From positions 186,001-250,000 of the forward strand of contig JYIP02000010.1 in assembly GCA_001051155.2 (NCBI GenBank): DNA of 64,000 nt, given 5' to 3'. Positions 1 to 11,438 of the stretch are shown piece after piece. The translations under genes and the position numbers were made by a program. The stretch is from Chrysoporthe austroafricana (Eukaryota > Ascomycota > Sordariomycetes > Diaporthales > Cryphonectriaceae). Numbering within the stretch: position 1 is the first letter of the stretch; every line of letters starts with the position of its first letter. Below the pieces are notes generated by a model, which was given only the letters and a program-made list of their open reading frames with translations, did no database searches and had not been told where the DNA came from.

Positions 1-1678
1 TGCCGTAGCCCAGGAGGAGGGAGTAGATGATGGCGTAGAAGAGGCGGGTCGAGCCGGCCGTGATGGACTTGGACTGCAGCTCGAGACTGCCGCACAGGAC
101 GATGTAGCCCGGCAGGATCGTGGTGATGGAGGACTCGGCGACGGAGCCGAAGCAGAAGTACTCCTGCGCGCCGCCGATGGAGGCGAAGGCGCGCGCGCCG
201 AAGGAGGTGATCAGCGCGGCGGTGACCTCGAGAACATTGGCGTACAGGGGGTTCTTGGCGGCGAGGATGACCTGCAGCGTGCCCACGATGCAGCCGAGCA
301 GGAAGGCGATGGGCATGTCCATCCAGTACCCGCCATACGCCCAGATACACGCCAGAGACGACGCGAAGCCGTAGAAGGGCACTATCCACCACGGCTTGTA
401 GTAGGGCGGCGCGGCGATGAGGTTAGCAAGGGCCTGCGTCGCGTCCTCGATGGAGACGTCCCCGTGCACGACGTCCTTGTAGAGGTGGAAGACCACCTCG
501 CAGGCGCCGATGTCGAGCCCCTGGGCCTTGACGATGGTGGTGTAGGCGGACCTCGTGAAGGGGTCGGCGGGGTCGATCGGGTTGATGAAGGAGATCTCCG
601 TGCAGCCGACGGTGTAGTTGACCCGGCCCTCCATCTCGAGGGCCTTGAACAGCTGGAGGGTGTACTCCTCGATGCGGTGGGTGGGCGCGCCGTACGCCAT
701 GAAGGCGTAGACCATCAGGAGCACCAGGTTCCTCCGGTGCGCTAGCTCGGCCTTCGCCTGCACGTACTTGGCCTGCTTGCTGTCGCCCTTGGCGGCCTTG
801 GCCTTGAGCTTCTTGAGCGCGCTGGACAGCTCGTGGGCGTCGACGCCGGGCCCGAAGATCTTCCGCAGGGTGCCGGGCGTGGTGGTGCCCGAGCCGACGG
901 CGGTGGTGCTGCCGGAGTGGGTCGTCTGGACGGAGGCCGTGGACTCGGTCCTAGTGCCCAGGCCCGGGCGCGCCAGCATGACCGACGGGGCGATGAGGTT
1001 CGAGATGTGGTTGCCGGAGTTCTTGCGGCCCTTCTTGGGCCGCCCGGCGATCCTGCGGATCGTCTGCAGGTCGATGCCGATATCACCGATGAGGTCCTGG
1101 ATGTCCTGGTCCTTGTCCGGCGAGCCAAAGTCGTCCTTAACAGCCTTGATCCAGCCCCTCAGCGACCCCCACCACCCGCGCTGGTGGCGGTAGAGCTCCT
1201 GGTCCTTCTCCCCGCCATAGGCATCCGCATCGGTGGCGGTCAGGTCCGTCCGCGCGCGGAGGGGCGCCGAGTAGGCCCTGGCGAGCTGGCCCGGCTCCGA
1301 GGGGAAGCGCGCGCGGCGCGGGGTGTCTACGGGGCGGGGGCTGGCTAGGGGTGTGCCGTCAGGGTGGACAGGCGATGTCGGCCGCGCGGGCGAGAGGACC
1401 GGCGAGGCTGCCAGGCGCGAGAGGGAGCCCGGGGTGTCGGTCTCGTCGCCGGTGTCGTCGTGGCTGTCATGGCGGGCGTGGAAGCGGCTGTAGCTCCCGC
1501 TGCGCGGGCGCAGCTCCTCTGGCGCTTGGATCGGGGAGCTGGCGCCGGGCTGGTCAATGGAGTCGGACTGAGAGCCGAAGTTGACGCCCTGGACCGGGGG
1601 CGGCTGATGGGTGAAGAAGGAGGCGTTCTCGTCGGTGCCAGAGATCTGAGGGGCGCCTGGTATGGCACCTTCCGCCAT
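1..1678 (-). CDS. PRM10: Prm10-like membrane protein (ThrE/DUF1212 family), 3' end outside window
   Basis: One uninterrupted minus-strand frame runs from an ATG at 1678 to the window edge (559 codons, no stop, no intron needed), so the C-terminus is missing. Residues 1 to about 240 are hydrophilic, rich in Ser/Pro/Asp and probably cytosolic and disordered. The conserved core then begins with family motifs such as MVYAFMAYGAPTHRIEEY, a Cys-containing TEISFINP stretch, and later LPGYIVLCGSLELQSKS and AGSTRLFYAIIYS. Several hydrophobic membrane segments follow, e.g. around the Trp-rich YYKPWWIVPFYGF. The family (yeast Prm10, bacterial ThrE) consists of polytopic putative exporters. The substrate in fungi is not known to me, and pheromone regulation is only known from yeast. 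The family call is strong; the function is not established. Confidence 0.88.
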   Translation of the reverse strand, partial: MAEGAIPGAPQISGTDENASFFTHQPPPVQGVNFGSQSDSIDQPGASSPIQAPEELRPRSGSYSRFHARHDSHDDTGDETDTPGSLSRLAASPVLSPARPTSPVHPDGTPLASPRPVDTPRRARFPSEPGQLARAYSAPLRARTDLTATDADAYGGEKDQELYRHQRGWWGSLRGWIKAVKDDFGSPDKDQDIQDLIGDIGIDLQTIRRIAGRPKKGRKNSGNHISNLIAPSVMLARPGLGTRTESTASVQTTHSGSTTAVGSGTTTPGTLRKIFGPGVDAHELSSALKKLKAKAAKGDSKQAKYVQAKAELAHRRNLVLLMVYAFMAYGAPTHRIEEYTLQLFKALEMEGRVNYTVGCTEISFINPIDPADPFTRSAYTTIVKAQGLDIGACEVVFHLYKDVVHGDVSIEDATQALANLIAAPPYYKPWWIVPFYGFASSLACIWAYGGYWMDMPIAFLLGCIVGTLQVILAAKNPLYANVLEVTAALITSFGARAFASIGGAQEYFCFGSVAESSITTILPGYIVLCGSLELQSKSITAGSTRLFYAIIYSLLLGYG

Positions 1679-4303
1679 GTTGACAACGATTCGACGGCGG
1701 GGGCAGATAAGGGTGCCGGAGATCGATCGCCACGTAGGCAGCCCGAAGCAGGTGGGTGTGTGTGTGTGTGTGAGATCGAGGTTGAGGAGGGTGGGTGGGT
1801 GCTGGCCAGACCGTGGGTCTGATGTCCTGGGTATTGTGCGCTCTGTCTGGTGACCTGGATAGTGACTATGGTGATCACGAGGCCGCCGCCGCCGACGGAG
1901 ACGGGGAGGGGAGGAGGGCGTCTCGTTTAAACGGTGTTGCGGTTTCGCTTGCGAGTGTCCACGCCCTGTCGTCGGCCACGCTGACGACAAGATGCCATGT
2001 CATGCGCGGCGGGCGATCAGAATCTCAGGTGGAGGAGGGAGGAAGCAGGTCCACTTCGAGAAGGTTCACGGCAGCAACCGACGATTTCATCATCGCGTGG
2101 CCCCTGCGCTCGCTTAAGTAGTCTGCAGTCTGCAATCTGCAGGTGAGCGATTTGCAGGTGCAGCATGGGCCAAGACGGCGAGAGAGAGAGATAGACACAT
2201 ACACACACAGAGAGAGAGAGATAGGGAGACGGTGGCGGGCGACCTGAGTAGGGGAAAAAAGGCCCTGGCCTCCGCCCACAATTTCTGAGCCGTCTTTTCC
2301 GTCCTGTCCCTCCACGTGGCGTGGCGGGCGATTCGTTTCTTCGCGCGCGGCCCTGAAAATGTTTTGTGTTTAGAGGGGACTCGCGGCGGGCCTGCGATCT
2401 GTGTTCAAGGCTGTTCCTGGTTGTTTCGTCATAAAATTGGGCCCATTGACGCAGGGGCTCCATCATTTCCCCGGACACACGGCACCACCTCTCCCCCGTT
2501 TGGCGCTTTGGTACGTGGTCGTGGGCGATGTCAGTGAGCCATTGGGGCCGCGAAGATATGGATCGCCGTGGGGGGCGCCTGGCAGGGTTCTCTGATTGCG
2601 TTATGTGGAGGGTGGTGGTTAATGCGTGTGCGAGTAAGGAAGAAGACGCGACGGGCGGCGAGGCTGATGAGATTCACCGAGCGCAACCGAGCACCAAAGG
2701 TACCAAAGTACCTACGCACCTACTGACACGATACGCATTATGTAAGCAGTGCCAAGCGTACCAATGGGCGGGAAGGACCGGGAGTGCCTGTCTGCCGCCA
2801 GGAACAGCTTAGCGCCTCCTGTCAGCTAGACTTGGCGGCCCAGCATGCCTGGCTGACCTAAGCTGGATGGCCCCGCAGAGCCGCACCCACTCGCGCCACT
2901 GTTTACCCCGCAAGTGGCTGAGCTGCGATGTCTGCACACTCGCCACATGGTATCTTCCAGATCCCAATATCCCCAGCATACCACCACTCATCCTCCTTCT
3001 CTACAGGCCACGAGACGATACGCAGGCCGCGATGGCCGCGCGATACATCCAGGATACCCAGCTGCCGCTCCAGGCGGCGCGCCCTCCCCCGCGCCGTCGC
3101 TCTGCAGGCTGCCGGTGGACAGCATCAGCCACATCGTCCGCATGCTCGTCGACCGGGCGACCATCTTCATGTTCGAGCTCAACACTTTCTATCCATGGCA
3201 AGGAGGCCTTGGCTGGTGACCGGGAGGGCGATCTGGCGCGGCGACGGCATCCCAGCACGCGAGGCAGGAGAGGCTCTTGATGGAGGCCGTGAGAACTGGC
3301 GGGATTCGAAGCTTGGTCTTATGCTGAGTGCGTACGCCCAACAGGTCGTCCTGCTCTGTCTCGTTGGGTGACTGGCTGGGGCTCCCGGCTTGAGCATGCC
3401 ATTACTGGTCTGTGTGGTGATTGGCATAAACACCGAATCCAAGCTGGATCTATTGCCTTCTAGTAGCTCGCTGCGCGTTTCCATGTCCTGTATCTCCCTC
3501 CGTCCCTCTCCTCCACATCTCTTCTTCCCGGCCTCTCCTAGGCGGATTGCCGTTCTTGACGAGCTTTCAGTCAGTGGTCAGCCATATGATCCTAACTTTG
3601 ATTGTGTCTTGTCAGGGCGAGAAGATCTCTCCTCGATATTTCTTGCCCCGTGGGTAGTTCCCTCTCTGCCCGAGCCCGTGCGGTCCGTCCACCGTACGCA
3701 GTAAGTGGCTGTAGCTGGTATAGTACGGATTTGGACCGGCTGAACGCCATAGCCTGACTGCTCAGTGGCATCGGAATGATCTGGTCTTGTCTAGAAGCCC
3801 AGGCAGCTTGATATTCTCCTGGCGATGAGTTGGTGGTGTCCAGGTTTTCGGCCGGCTGGTCGCTGCATATCGACCGTGACCGTCGAGGACCATCCACATA
3901 CGCTTTTCAGGATAAGGCTAAGTTCAGGGCCCTACCAAACGAGCCGAGAATCTATGATCCTCCCTGGGGAACAGGGAAAAAAAAAACCAATGAACACATG
4001 CAAATGCACTACGTGGAAAGCCCATGTGAGATGTTGGATAGTCCGCCGAGGTGAAACAACCCACAGCTTCACATTTATTAACGCTCAGTTATAACGCTCA
4101 GTCATTAACAGAATGGTCTTCACCGCCGACATGGCTGGCAAACCATACAAACACGCTAGACTTGGTTTGTAGGGGACCATCCAGCCTGCACCTAAGCTGA
4201 CAGTCTGCAGACGATACTGGAAAGGTCCCTCGTATCCACGCCAGCTCGTCCGATCAAGCTCCACCCGCCACCACGCGCCCTGCTCCCATATCTCCCTCAC
4301 AGA
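1679..4303. other. Intergenic, 2.6 kb, simple repeats
   Basis: Upstream region of the Prm10-like gene. It contains a (GT)n tract near 1752-1771 and GA/CA-rich tracts near 2179-2223. Open frames in both strands here are short, low-complexity and mutually contradictory. A stretch at 3105-3219 reads in one frame like ordinary protein (it includes LPVDSISHIVRMLVDRATIF), but I could not extend it into a gene. Confidence 0.6.
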
Positions 4304-4675
4304 ATGGCATCCTACCGTGGAGCCTCCGGCAGCAGTGCCCGGACCGGAGGGCCGGAGTATGGCGGCGAGCACGCCCACCGCATCAGGGACTTCCGGAGCG
4401 GCATCACTAGCAAGGCCCTCCGGACGCCCGCCTCGAGGCCGCGCCGTAGCCGGCCGCGCAGTATGTCTCTGGAGTCCTCCGCTGGGCAGCACAACGTCGT
4501 CTGCAAGCTCCGGTTCGACGACGGCGACGAGTGGGTTGCGAGCCTGCGGATGCCGCCCGTGCGAGATCGTGATGGGAACAAGGCCGACGCTCGGCAGAGT
4601 ATCCTCGATGGCATGGAGTCAGAGCTGGTAGCTTTCCGTCTCCCTATTGTCTACTCTCCATCCCCGTTGGTTTGA
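4304..4675 (+). pseudogene. Fragment resembling the N-lobe of an aminoglycoside phosphotransferase-like protein
   Basis: An ATG-started frame of 123 codons. Residues about 65-112 contain a pattern typical of fungal APH/choline-kinase-like proteins: NVVCKLRFDDGDEWVASLR, then a spacer and GMESELVAFRL, corresponding to strands 1-3 and the start of helix C. The rest of the kinase fold (HRD-like HGD loop, DxD) is not found downstream in any frame up to 5.9 kb. The ORF ends 15-20 residues after the helix-C start. Either the gene is truncated, or this is a chance resemblance in GC-rich DNA. A donor-like GT follows the SEL codons, but no convincing next exon was found. Confidence 0.4.
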
Positions 4676-5963
4676 CCCTAGAGACTTCTATCTGTGAAAC
4701 ATTCACACTACCACTCAGCATTCGTCTCCCTGCTTCCCTGCTGCCCTCCTGCCCCCAACCACTTCACTCCCTCCCCCATCTGCGCAGACTCCCGCCGTTG
4801 GCCCGTGGTGGAGGCTGCCCATCCCGCTGTCCGGAGGCGGGAGCAGCGGCCGCGCAGGCTTACAGAAGCCGTGGAAGAAGCGTCACGAGGTGCGGAGCGG
4901 TGCCAGCCAGGCCGATTCGTCTCCTCCGGGTCGCGCTTCTGCTCCAGGGCGGTGTTCGCCTACCCGTGCTTGTAAACGTGCAGATACGAAGATGGGCGCT
5001 CTGTTTCTCGAAGAGCACAGATAGCTCTTTTCCTGACCTAGGCACGTAGGCTCTCGCAAGGACAGGAGGGCCATCAAGAACGGAGAGCTCCTCGAGAAGG
5101 AGGGATAGTTGCAACGAAGAAGCCAGCAGGACAGAAGACCTGGAATTATTGTTGCTGGTTTTGTAAAACGCCGACCAGACAAACGCCAGACAAGGTCAGG
5201 TCCAGCGAAAAATGCGTCAGTAGGCAATGGACGACGAGAGAGCCGTAAGGACAGACAGGCAGGGATCATTGCTAGCGCTGGAATTAGAATTATTATAAGG
5301 TCTCTTTATATACAAGTCCAAGACTCGTATGAACCTCCCATTCAAGGAGAGATCTTGTCCTAAGACCGCACGGCCATCCGTGTCCTCCTCTCTCGGCGCC
5401 ATCGCCTCCGGCTCGGATGGTCTCGAGCCCAGGAAGCCCGTCGCGCGACGAATGCGAGCTGGCCACACATCTCCCCCTCCAGACACCCCCCTCCTCCCAA
5501 GCCTAATACTCCCTCCAAACTCGGCCAGCTCGTCATTCAGCCTCCCCATCGAGGCTGTCGCCGCCGCGCGCCGGCGCCGGGAGGACCACAGTGACCCGCG
5601 CGCGTGCTGTTGGCAAGGAGGTCGGATATGTGGGAGCCGCGCGGTCCCCGTCCCCGGGGAGCCACGAACGAACTCGTCTAGAAAAATGCACCTCCCTTTC
5701 TATCAGTGGTATCTCCTCCGGCATGCCCGTGTGCTTTTTGGTTTGTGTCTGCCTCTCCCCTACGCTCATCCGGCCTGCACGCCGCGTATATGGGCGTGCC
5801 TGGCCTCGCTGTTCCCTCTTTCTCGAGGGTAATAATGATCGTGTTTGCCCCGTTCGTTCGTCTGCTTCCCCTCCACCTTCATGATGCGATCGGTCGTCGC
5901 CAAGTCGAAACAAAAACAAACAAACAATGATGCAAATTCCACCCTCCGGTCCGGGTTCCCTCA
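4676..5963. other. Intergenic, 1.3 kb
   Basis: No convincing gene. It lies between the kinase-like fragment and the 3' end of the CFEM gene. Open frames are short and lack family motifs. Confidence 0.55.
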
Positions 5964-6708
5964 TCATAAGATGGCAGCCCCGGCGATCACCACCGGCACC
6001 ACATACCGGATGACGTCCATGGCGGGCGTCGGCCGCGCCGCGCCGCCGACGACCGACGCCGTCGCCACGGTGCCCACACTGCTGTACCCGGTCCAGGTGG
6101 CGCCGTTGCCCTGGCCGCCCGTCGCGGAGGTGGTCGTCCCCGACGCGCCCGCGGAGCCGCCCGCGGTGGCCGTGGTGGCGGCGGTCCCGGATCCCGACGA
6201 CGCCGCCGTCAGCGTGGTCGCCGTCACCACCGTGGCGGTCGCGCTGTTGCTCGCCGGCACGGTGCCCGATATTATGCTCCCGGACACGGTCGCTGTACCC
6301 GCGGCGCCGACCAGCACGGCCGGCGACGCGCAGTCACATACTGGGCAGTAAGTCAGCCAGAACGCACACCAGTAAGACAGACAGACAGACAGCAGCCAGG
6401 GAGGGCATAATACCAGTAGAGGCGCCGTCGATGACGGCCTGGAAGCTGGCGGCGGGACAGGCGGAGGCGACGCAGCCGTCGGCGGCGGCGTACAGGGCGG
6501 CGGTCTTCTGGCACTGGCAGGCGAAGTCGGTGCCGGCGCAGCCGACGGCGGTGGCGCCGTTCAGGATGCAGTTCTGGGCGCAGCTCGGGATGACGGAGAG
6601 CGCGGTGGCGACGCAGTTCTGGGCGCGGGCGGGTCGGACCTGGGAGAGGAGGAGGAGGGCGGCGGCGAGCGCCGGGAGCAGCAATGATGGCGGCGGCAGC
6701 AGCCTCAT
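5964..6708 (-). CDS. CFEM-domain GPI-anchored cell-surface protein
   Basis: Two exons, 6708-6414 and 6340-5964, with a 73-nt intron (6341-6413), encode 223 residues. Residues 1-30 form a Leu/Ala-rich signal peptide. The CFEM domain follows with eight cysteines at 32, 43, 47, 57, 64, 66, 79 and 84 in the classic order, including the FACQC core and the Asp (TDF) that binds haem iron in yeast CFEM proteins. Splicing then gives STVCDCASP. A 100-residue Ser/Thr/Ala/Gly-rich stalk and a hydrophobic C-terminus (VVPVVIAGAAIL at the end) suit GPI anchoring. CFEM proteins act at the cell wall or membrane in haem/iron capture, adhesion or as effectors; which role applies here cannot be read from sequence. 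A pentanucleotide repeat lies about 185 bp upstream. Confidence 0.9.
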
Positions 6709-6890
6709 CGTGCCTTTGGGAAGGGGGGTTTATGTACAGACGGGAGGAAGGACACCTTAATCTCGCTGGGCTGCACGCGTCGACGCAGGGGAAAGGGGGA
6801 TGGTGTTTCACGATCTCTCGAGGTGGGTGGGTGGCAGAGAAGGGCAGTGGGCAGGATTCATGGAGGACGAGATCGGGGCGCGGACAGAAC

Positions 6891-6947
6891 AGAGCAGAGC
6901 AGAGCAGAGCAGAGCAGAGCAGAGCAGAGCAGAGCAGAGCAGAGCAG
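6891..6947. repeat. (AGAGC)n microsatellite, about 11 copies
   Basis: Perfect pentanucleotide array beginning 183 bp upstream of the CFEM start codon, in its promoter or 5' leader. Confidence 0.97.
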
Positions 6948-7860
6948 TACAAGTGGGTACGTATGCGACCTGCTCGGCATGCGATGATGGGGCCAAGGAG
7001 GGGCCATCAGCGAGAAAACAGGAAGCTGGAGGAGGGGAGGGGAGGGGGGAGGCGTTGATGATGTACTTACGAGAGTCACGTCGCTCACCTTCCGGGAACG
7101 TATAGCGGCGGCGATGCTGCGCTGACTGGAGACTTACACGCAAACCCCGGATACGAGAAGCACGAGTTGGGAAAGACTATACGCCCCCATACGCCCTCGC
7201 TACCCCGCAAGGCGCTGTCCAAGTGATCAGAGGGCCTGGGTTAAGGCCCTGGTAAACAGTCGCAGGCGACAAGGGACGACCAAGGCGGAGAGGTGAGACA
7301 GGCAGCTTTCACATGCTGTTGCCGTCGGCGTGGGCGGCGGGCGGCGGCGCTGAGGGCGTCCCCAAGCTCGGTATGATCTCACACACCACACACACTCCAC
7401 TCCCCGCGTGGCTTTGCTTACTTAGTACGATCAGCTAGCTATGGTAGCTTAGTAGCTATGCGCAACGTTGTGGTTCCCACCTGGTCGGGAAGCACTTATG
7501 CATACTACTCCCAAGCGCACGCACGGCCCCGACGGCGCACCGCTTCCCTGAACGGCAAGTATCGACGCCATGCCTCGACCCCATCATCCTGCTGCCCATC
7601 CATCCACTGCCATCCTGCCCATCCTGGCCCGCCGGACGCTTCTGCCCAGTGCCCGATCCGGTAGGTGAGGCCGTATCCAGCCCCCTCCGCCGGCCCGGCC
7701 GATCTGCACACCCTTCGTCCTCCTCCTCTTCTGGTCCTCCCACACCACCTCGGCCCAGCTCTGCAGCTTTCCCCCTCACGTGCAGCTGGCACAGCTCTCT
7801 CTCGCATGTGCCTCCAGCAGCTCAGCCCGGGGGAGCCTGCCGGGGATGAGCGCACGCGCT

Positions 7861-7861
<1 letters not shown>

Positions 7862-7892
<31 letters not shown>
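7862..7892. repeat. (CT)n microsatellite
   Basis: Perfect CT dinucleotide tract of about 31 nt. It is complementary to the GA tract 140 bp downstream. Confidence 0.97.
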
Positions 7893-7895
<3 letters not shown>

Positions 7896-8030
7896 TACTT
7901 AACCTACCACGGCATCCTCGGCTCCCGGTCCATGGTCCACTTGCGTGCTGGCGGCGCTGATCTCGCCTTGCCACGCGCGGGGCGGGGAGCAGCGCAGCTA
8001 CTGACTGGAATTGTCTGCCGCGGCTATGGC

Positions 8031-8033
<3 letters not shown>

Positions 8034-8072
<39 letters not shown>
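8034..8072. repeat. (GA)n microsatellite
   Basis: Perfect GA dinucleotide tract of about 38 nt. With the upstream CT tract it forms an inverted repeat with a loop of roughly 140 nt. Confidence 0.97.
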
Positions 8073-8074
<2 letters not shown>

Positions 8075-11000
8075 CGTGAACCAGGTCGGACAGCCCGTAT
8101 CCCGAGATGCCCCCCTCCGCCCATCCTCCGGGGTTCATTCGTCATAGGACACATTGTCTGCTCACGACTATCCGCATACAGCATGCTCATTCATTTTGCT
8201 GAAAAGAGATACGGTCAAGTCCGAATCTCCCATTCACCCCATTGACTGCACGTCTTGTCTTCTTGTTCGCTGCTCACTTGGTTTTGGGACTGGATTGATT
8301 TATACTTTAAAGAGCGGAGCGATTTAGGAGCCCGGCGTGCGGGGCGACAGGCATCAAGTAGAGTAGAGTTGTATCCCGGCCGAGGCGCAGAGTCAAAATC
8401 ATGTGGCGCGCCGGGTATTGCGGCATTGCAGAGGAGCCAGTGGATGGATGAGTTCAGTGGCAATATCGCAGTAGCAAAGATGTATAGTCTTGACGACTGT
8501 ATACTACAGTAGCACTATAGCCAGTCAACGCTCTTCAGATAAGTACTTGCTGCAGCGTCCCAAGACAGCCCGAGGCCTTTCACGATGATGTTAATTGATC
8601 CACCACCCCTGCCATCCGAATACTCCCTCCCCTCACCATGACAGAAGCACAGAGCCAGACGAGCCCACGTCGTCTGAGCACCCCAGCACAGATGCGCCGA
8701 TGAGTTCCAGGAGAGAAAGGGCTCGAGCCCCCAGCCCCAGCTCTGCGCAAAAAGCCCCCGTCGGCACTTGTCGTCGCGCCAGTCGCCAGCCAGGCTCGTT
8801 CATCCTCGCTCGACCGGTTTACGGCGCAGGAATCGTGCAGCGGAGACGGCAAGGCGGCTTCCCTGGTATCATCTCGCGAGCGCTGTAGCAGTGTGTATTA
8901 ATAGTTATCGGCCGTGTCCGCGAGACGCGGCCGGCCGTGCTGCAGCCTGGCTCGTCGCGTCTGCTAGCCAGGCTCGAGGCGAGGCGGCTGCATTGCATCA
9001 GGTGTGCGAGTCACTATAGTCTACTACGAGAGTAGCTGCTAATACTATCAGACTGGCCTTTACGGCCTCAGCTCGGGTCTCGCCTATAAACGGCTTGTGA
9101 GCGGTACAATAACGGTCGTCGCGAGCCTATATGTCGGCGAGCCTAGACGAGCCTCCCTAAACACATATCTTGATTGTGACTAGGCATCCAGTCGGGGCAT
9201 TAACTGAGGGGGCCGACCTTTCGCTAGTCCGGAGCTGGATCGAGAGGCGCTCTTGTTCAAGCAGAGAGAGGGGAGGGGGATATGGCAGAGACAAACTCTG
9301 GCCGTCGCGACTGAGTCGCATCTCTCAGCAGATCTAAACCGGCGCTGCTGTTCGGCGAGGGCAGATGGGATCACGATAGCGGCTGGGGCAGGCGCCGGAA
9401 GAAGACACGGCGGAGACCGGCCTGCCCAATCTGCGCAGCAACTTACCGAGGCCCTCTGCAAGGGCAGCAGCGAGAGGGTCTCCGCGTCGAGAGAGAGAGA
9501 GATACGCCAGCACGCAGCGCGAGCCGAGACAGGCGCACACCTCGCACCTGAGCTGAGCCCGCGAGGTCTCTGGCATCGCCTGCGGGGGTAATATCTGCTC
9601 GCTCGCTCGCTCGCTCGGCCGGCCGGGTGCCTCGCTCGGGACCCGGGCCGCTTGTGAAGCCGTCACGACAGGAAGGGTCTGTCTCGCTTCGCGTTGCCCA
9701 GATCGGTGGTGCCATGGTGACACGGCTGCCGAGGCCAGATCGTCCATGTCGTTATGTTCCCGGCGGGGGGGGGGTCGAAAAAGCAAGCTAGAGGGTCCTC
9801 GGGTGGGATATCTCAAGTCCCTTTATCCCCTAGCGCAGCGAGAGTACCTACGTCTCGACAGCCAGCCAGGCTTCCATTTCCAGCTGCGGGATCTTCGTCA
9901 AAGATGCGCGGTAGGGTAAATAATACGCGAAGGGGAGCGTGCGGTCTGAGACTCCTGCACAGATCGATCCCACCATGATCTATCTATTCACGAAATTTGA
10001 GGGCCCGGATGAGCAGTAAAGTCTCCGTCACTTGTCGAGACACACATACTGGGACAAAAACCTCTGCGGTCTCGGGGCGAGGCTCGGATCTCAATCTCCT
10101 GCCGTACCCGCAGGCTAAAGGCCCCGCCGCCGTCGATAGCGACAGCGTCACACCGGCTCCCTGACAGCTGCAGGGCCCCGGGGCCTGGCGGCGAGGAGGC
10201 GGCGGCTGGCGTGTGTGTGTAACGTGCAGGTTGTCGCGAGCGTGTGTCTCCCAGCCCTCGCCGGCTGGCCATAGCTCCCGAGCGGGTCCTTGCTGGGAGG
10301 TGTCAAGATCGTGGCGACACGGACCCCCCACGGGTCTCGAGTATCGATAAAGTGTGTGTTCACAAATACCCCGGGCTCCAAGCGGGGCGGGTCGGATGGC
10401 GTCTGCTGCGAGGCGAATGAGCCCCTACGTGCGGCACGCATCCCACGCGCAGCACATCGTCTACGTCTCACGGCGCCGCGAGCAGGCCCCAGCCAGATGA
10501 GTCGACGTCGAAGGGCCTCCGACATCATCAAAGACGGCCGAGACGTGACCCAGGGTAATTCGAGATGCCCAGACCGGTCAGGGCATGGCATACCAGGACC
10601 CGGATCGGTTGGCCGGCGGCGGGCGATGAGGCGAGGCACGAGGCGAGACAACGAGGGCACGAGACATTGCGGGGGGGCACCAGCCGATTGGGCGGATGCG
10701 GCTTTGACAGACAAACCTGCAGTACCGGCCGGTTGTCTCGGGAGGCGGCATGTGCTTCGCCAACGTCTCGCTTGGGGGAGGGCACATGCCAGCTTAGCTA
10801 CGACTCTGTAGGAATTATCGTCACGGTAGTTGTGCTGAGCCTCTAGGGCCGAGGCGACGGGGTGTGGTGGTTAGGCGAGTAGCTCTAGGGAACAGTGTCT
10901 CGTCGGTATAGTAGACAAATATGAGATCCTCTTGGAGCGTTTTCGAGTATATGAAGACTCATGCCTTCAGCATCATCATCCAGACTGAAGGACAGATCAA

Positions 11001-11108
11001 CCCCATCGTCCCATCAGCACTCGCCTCTCTTCCCCTCAAAGTCGTGAACTCACGCCCTGCCATCATAACCCAAAGACCCCCCGCTACAACCTCCAGCCAC
11101 CCTCCAAG

Positions 11109-11438
11109 ATGCAGTCCCTCTCAAAACTCGCCCTGGCCCTCGCCGTCCTCAGCAGCACCCTGCTCTCCGCCGCCGCCGCTCCCGCCCCCACGCCGCAGAC
11201 GCTCGCCCTCGGCGACGAGAAGCCGCCGGCCGCCGGCGCCTCCGCCGTGTGGCCCAGGCAGTGCCTCCCCATCGGCTCCGGCGAGGAAGAAGAAGAAGAA
11301 CAGCGTCGGGAGCGCGGGTACGCGGAGGAGGACTGCATCATGGCGCCCAGGCAGGCCCTCCACGGCGCCGAGAACGAGGGCGTGGATGCCGAGAGCAGAC
11401 TGGCCGGCGAGCTGGACATGGTCATGGTGGATGAGTAA
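11109..11438 (+). CDS. Small secreted protein, unknown function
   Basis: Single-exon frame of 109 codons. The first 24 residues are a textbook signal peptide (Lys near the start, Leu/Ala core, AAAA-PAP cleavage region). The mature part is acidic, with a run of Glu (EEEEEEQ) around residue 60 and only two cysteines (in RQCLP and EEDCIM), so it is not a classic disulphide-rich effector. The EEEEQRR-to-RGYAEEDC segment could be a processing or disordered region. It is isolated between two long intergenic stretches. I do not recognise a family. The signal peptide and ATG context favour a real gene, but the size and GC-rich setting leave doubt. Confidence 0.6.
   Translation: MQSLSKLALALAVLSSTLLSAAAAPAPTPQTLALGDEKPPAAGASAVWPRQCLPIGSGEEEEEEQRRERGYAEEDCIMAPRQALHGAENEGVDAESRLAGELDMVMVDE

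Larger units (their letters stand above)
6709..11108. other. Intergenic, 4.4 kb, repeat-rich
   Basis: Promoter side of both the CFEM gene (-) and the small secreted protein gene (+). It contains AGAGC, CT and GA microsatellites (listed separately), a GCTC-tetranucleotide run near 9597-9618 and a G-run near 9763-9772. Long open frames here are products of the simple repeats and high GC. I see no supported gene. Confidence 0.6.

Noticed and set aside
2914..3219. Possible exon with LPVDSISHIVRMLVDRATIF
   Set aside because: Only about 40 protein-like residues after a low-complexity start; no partner exon or family.
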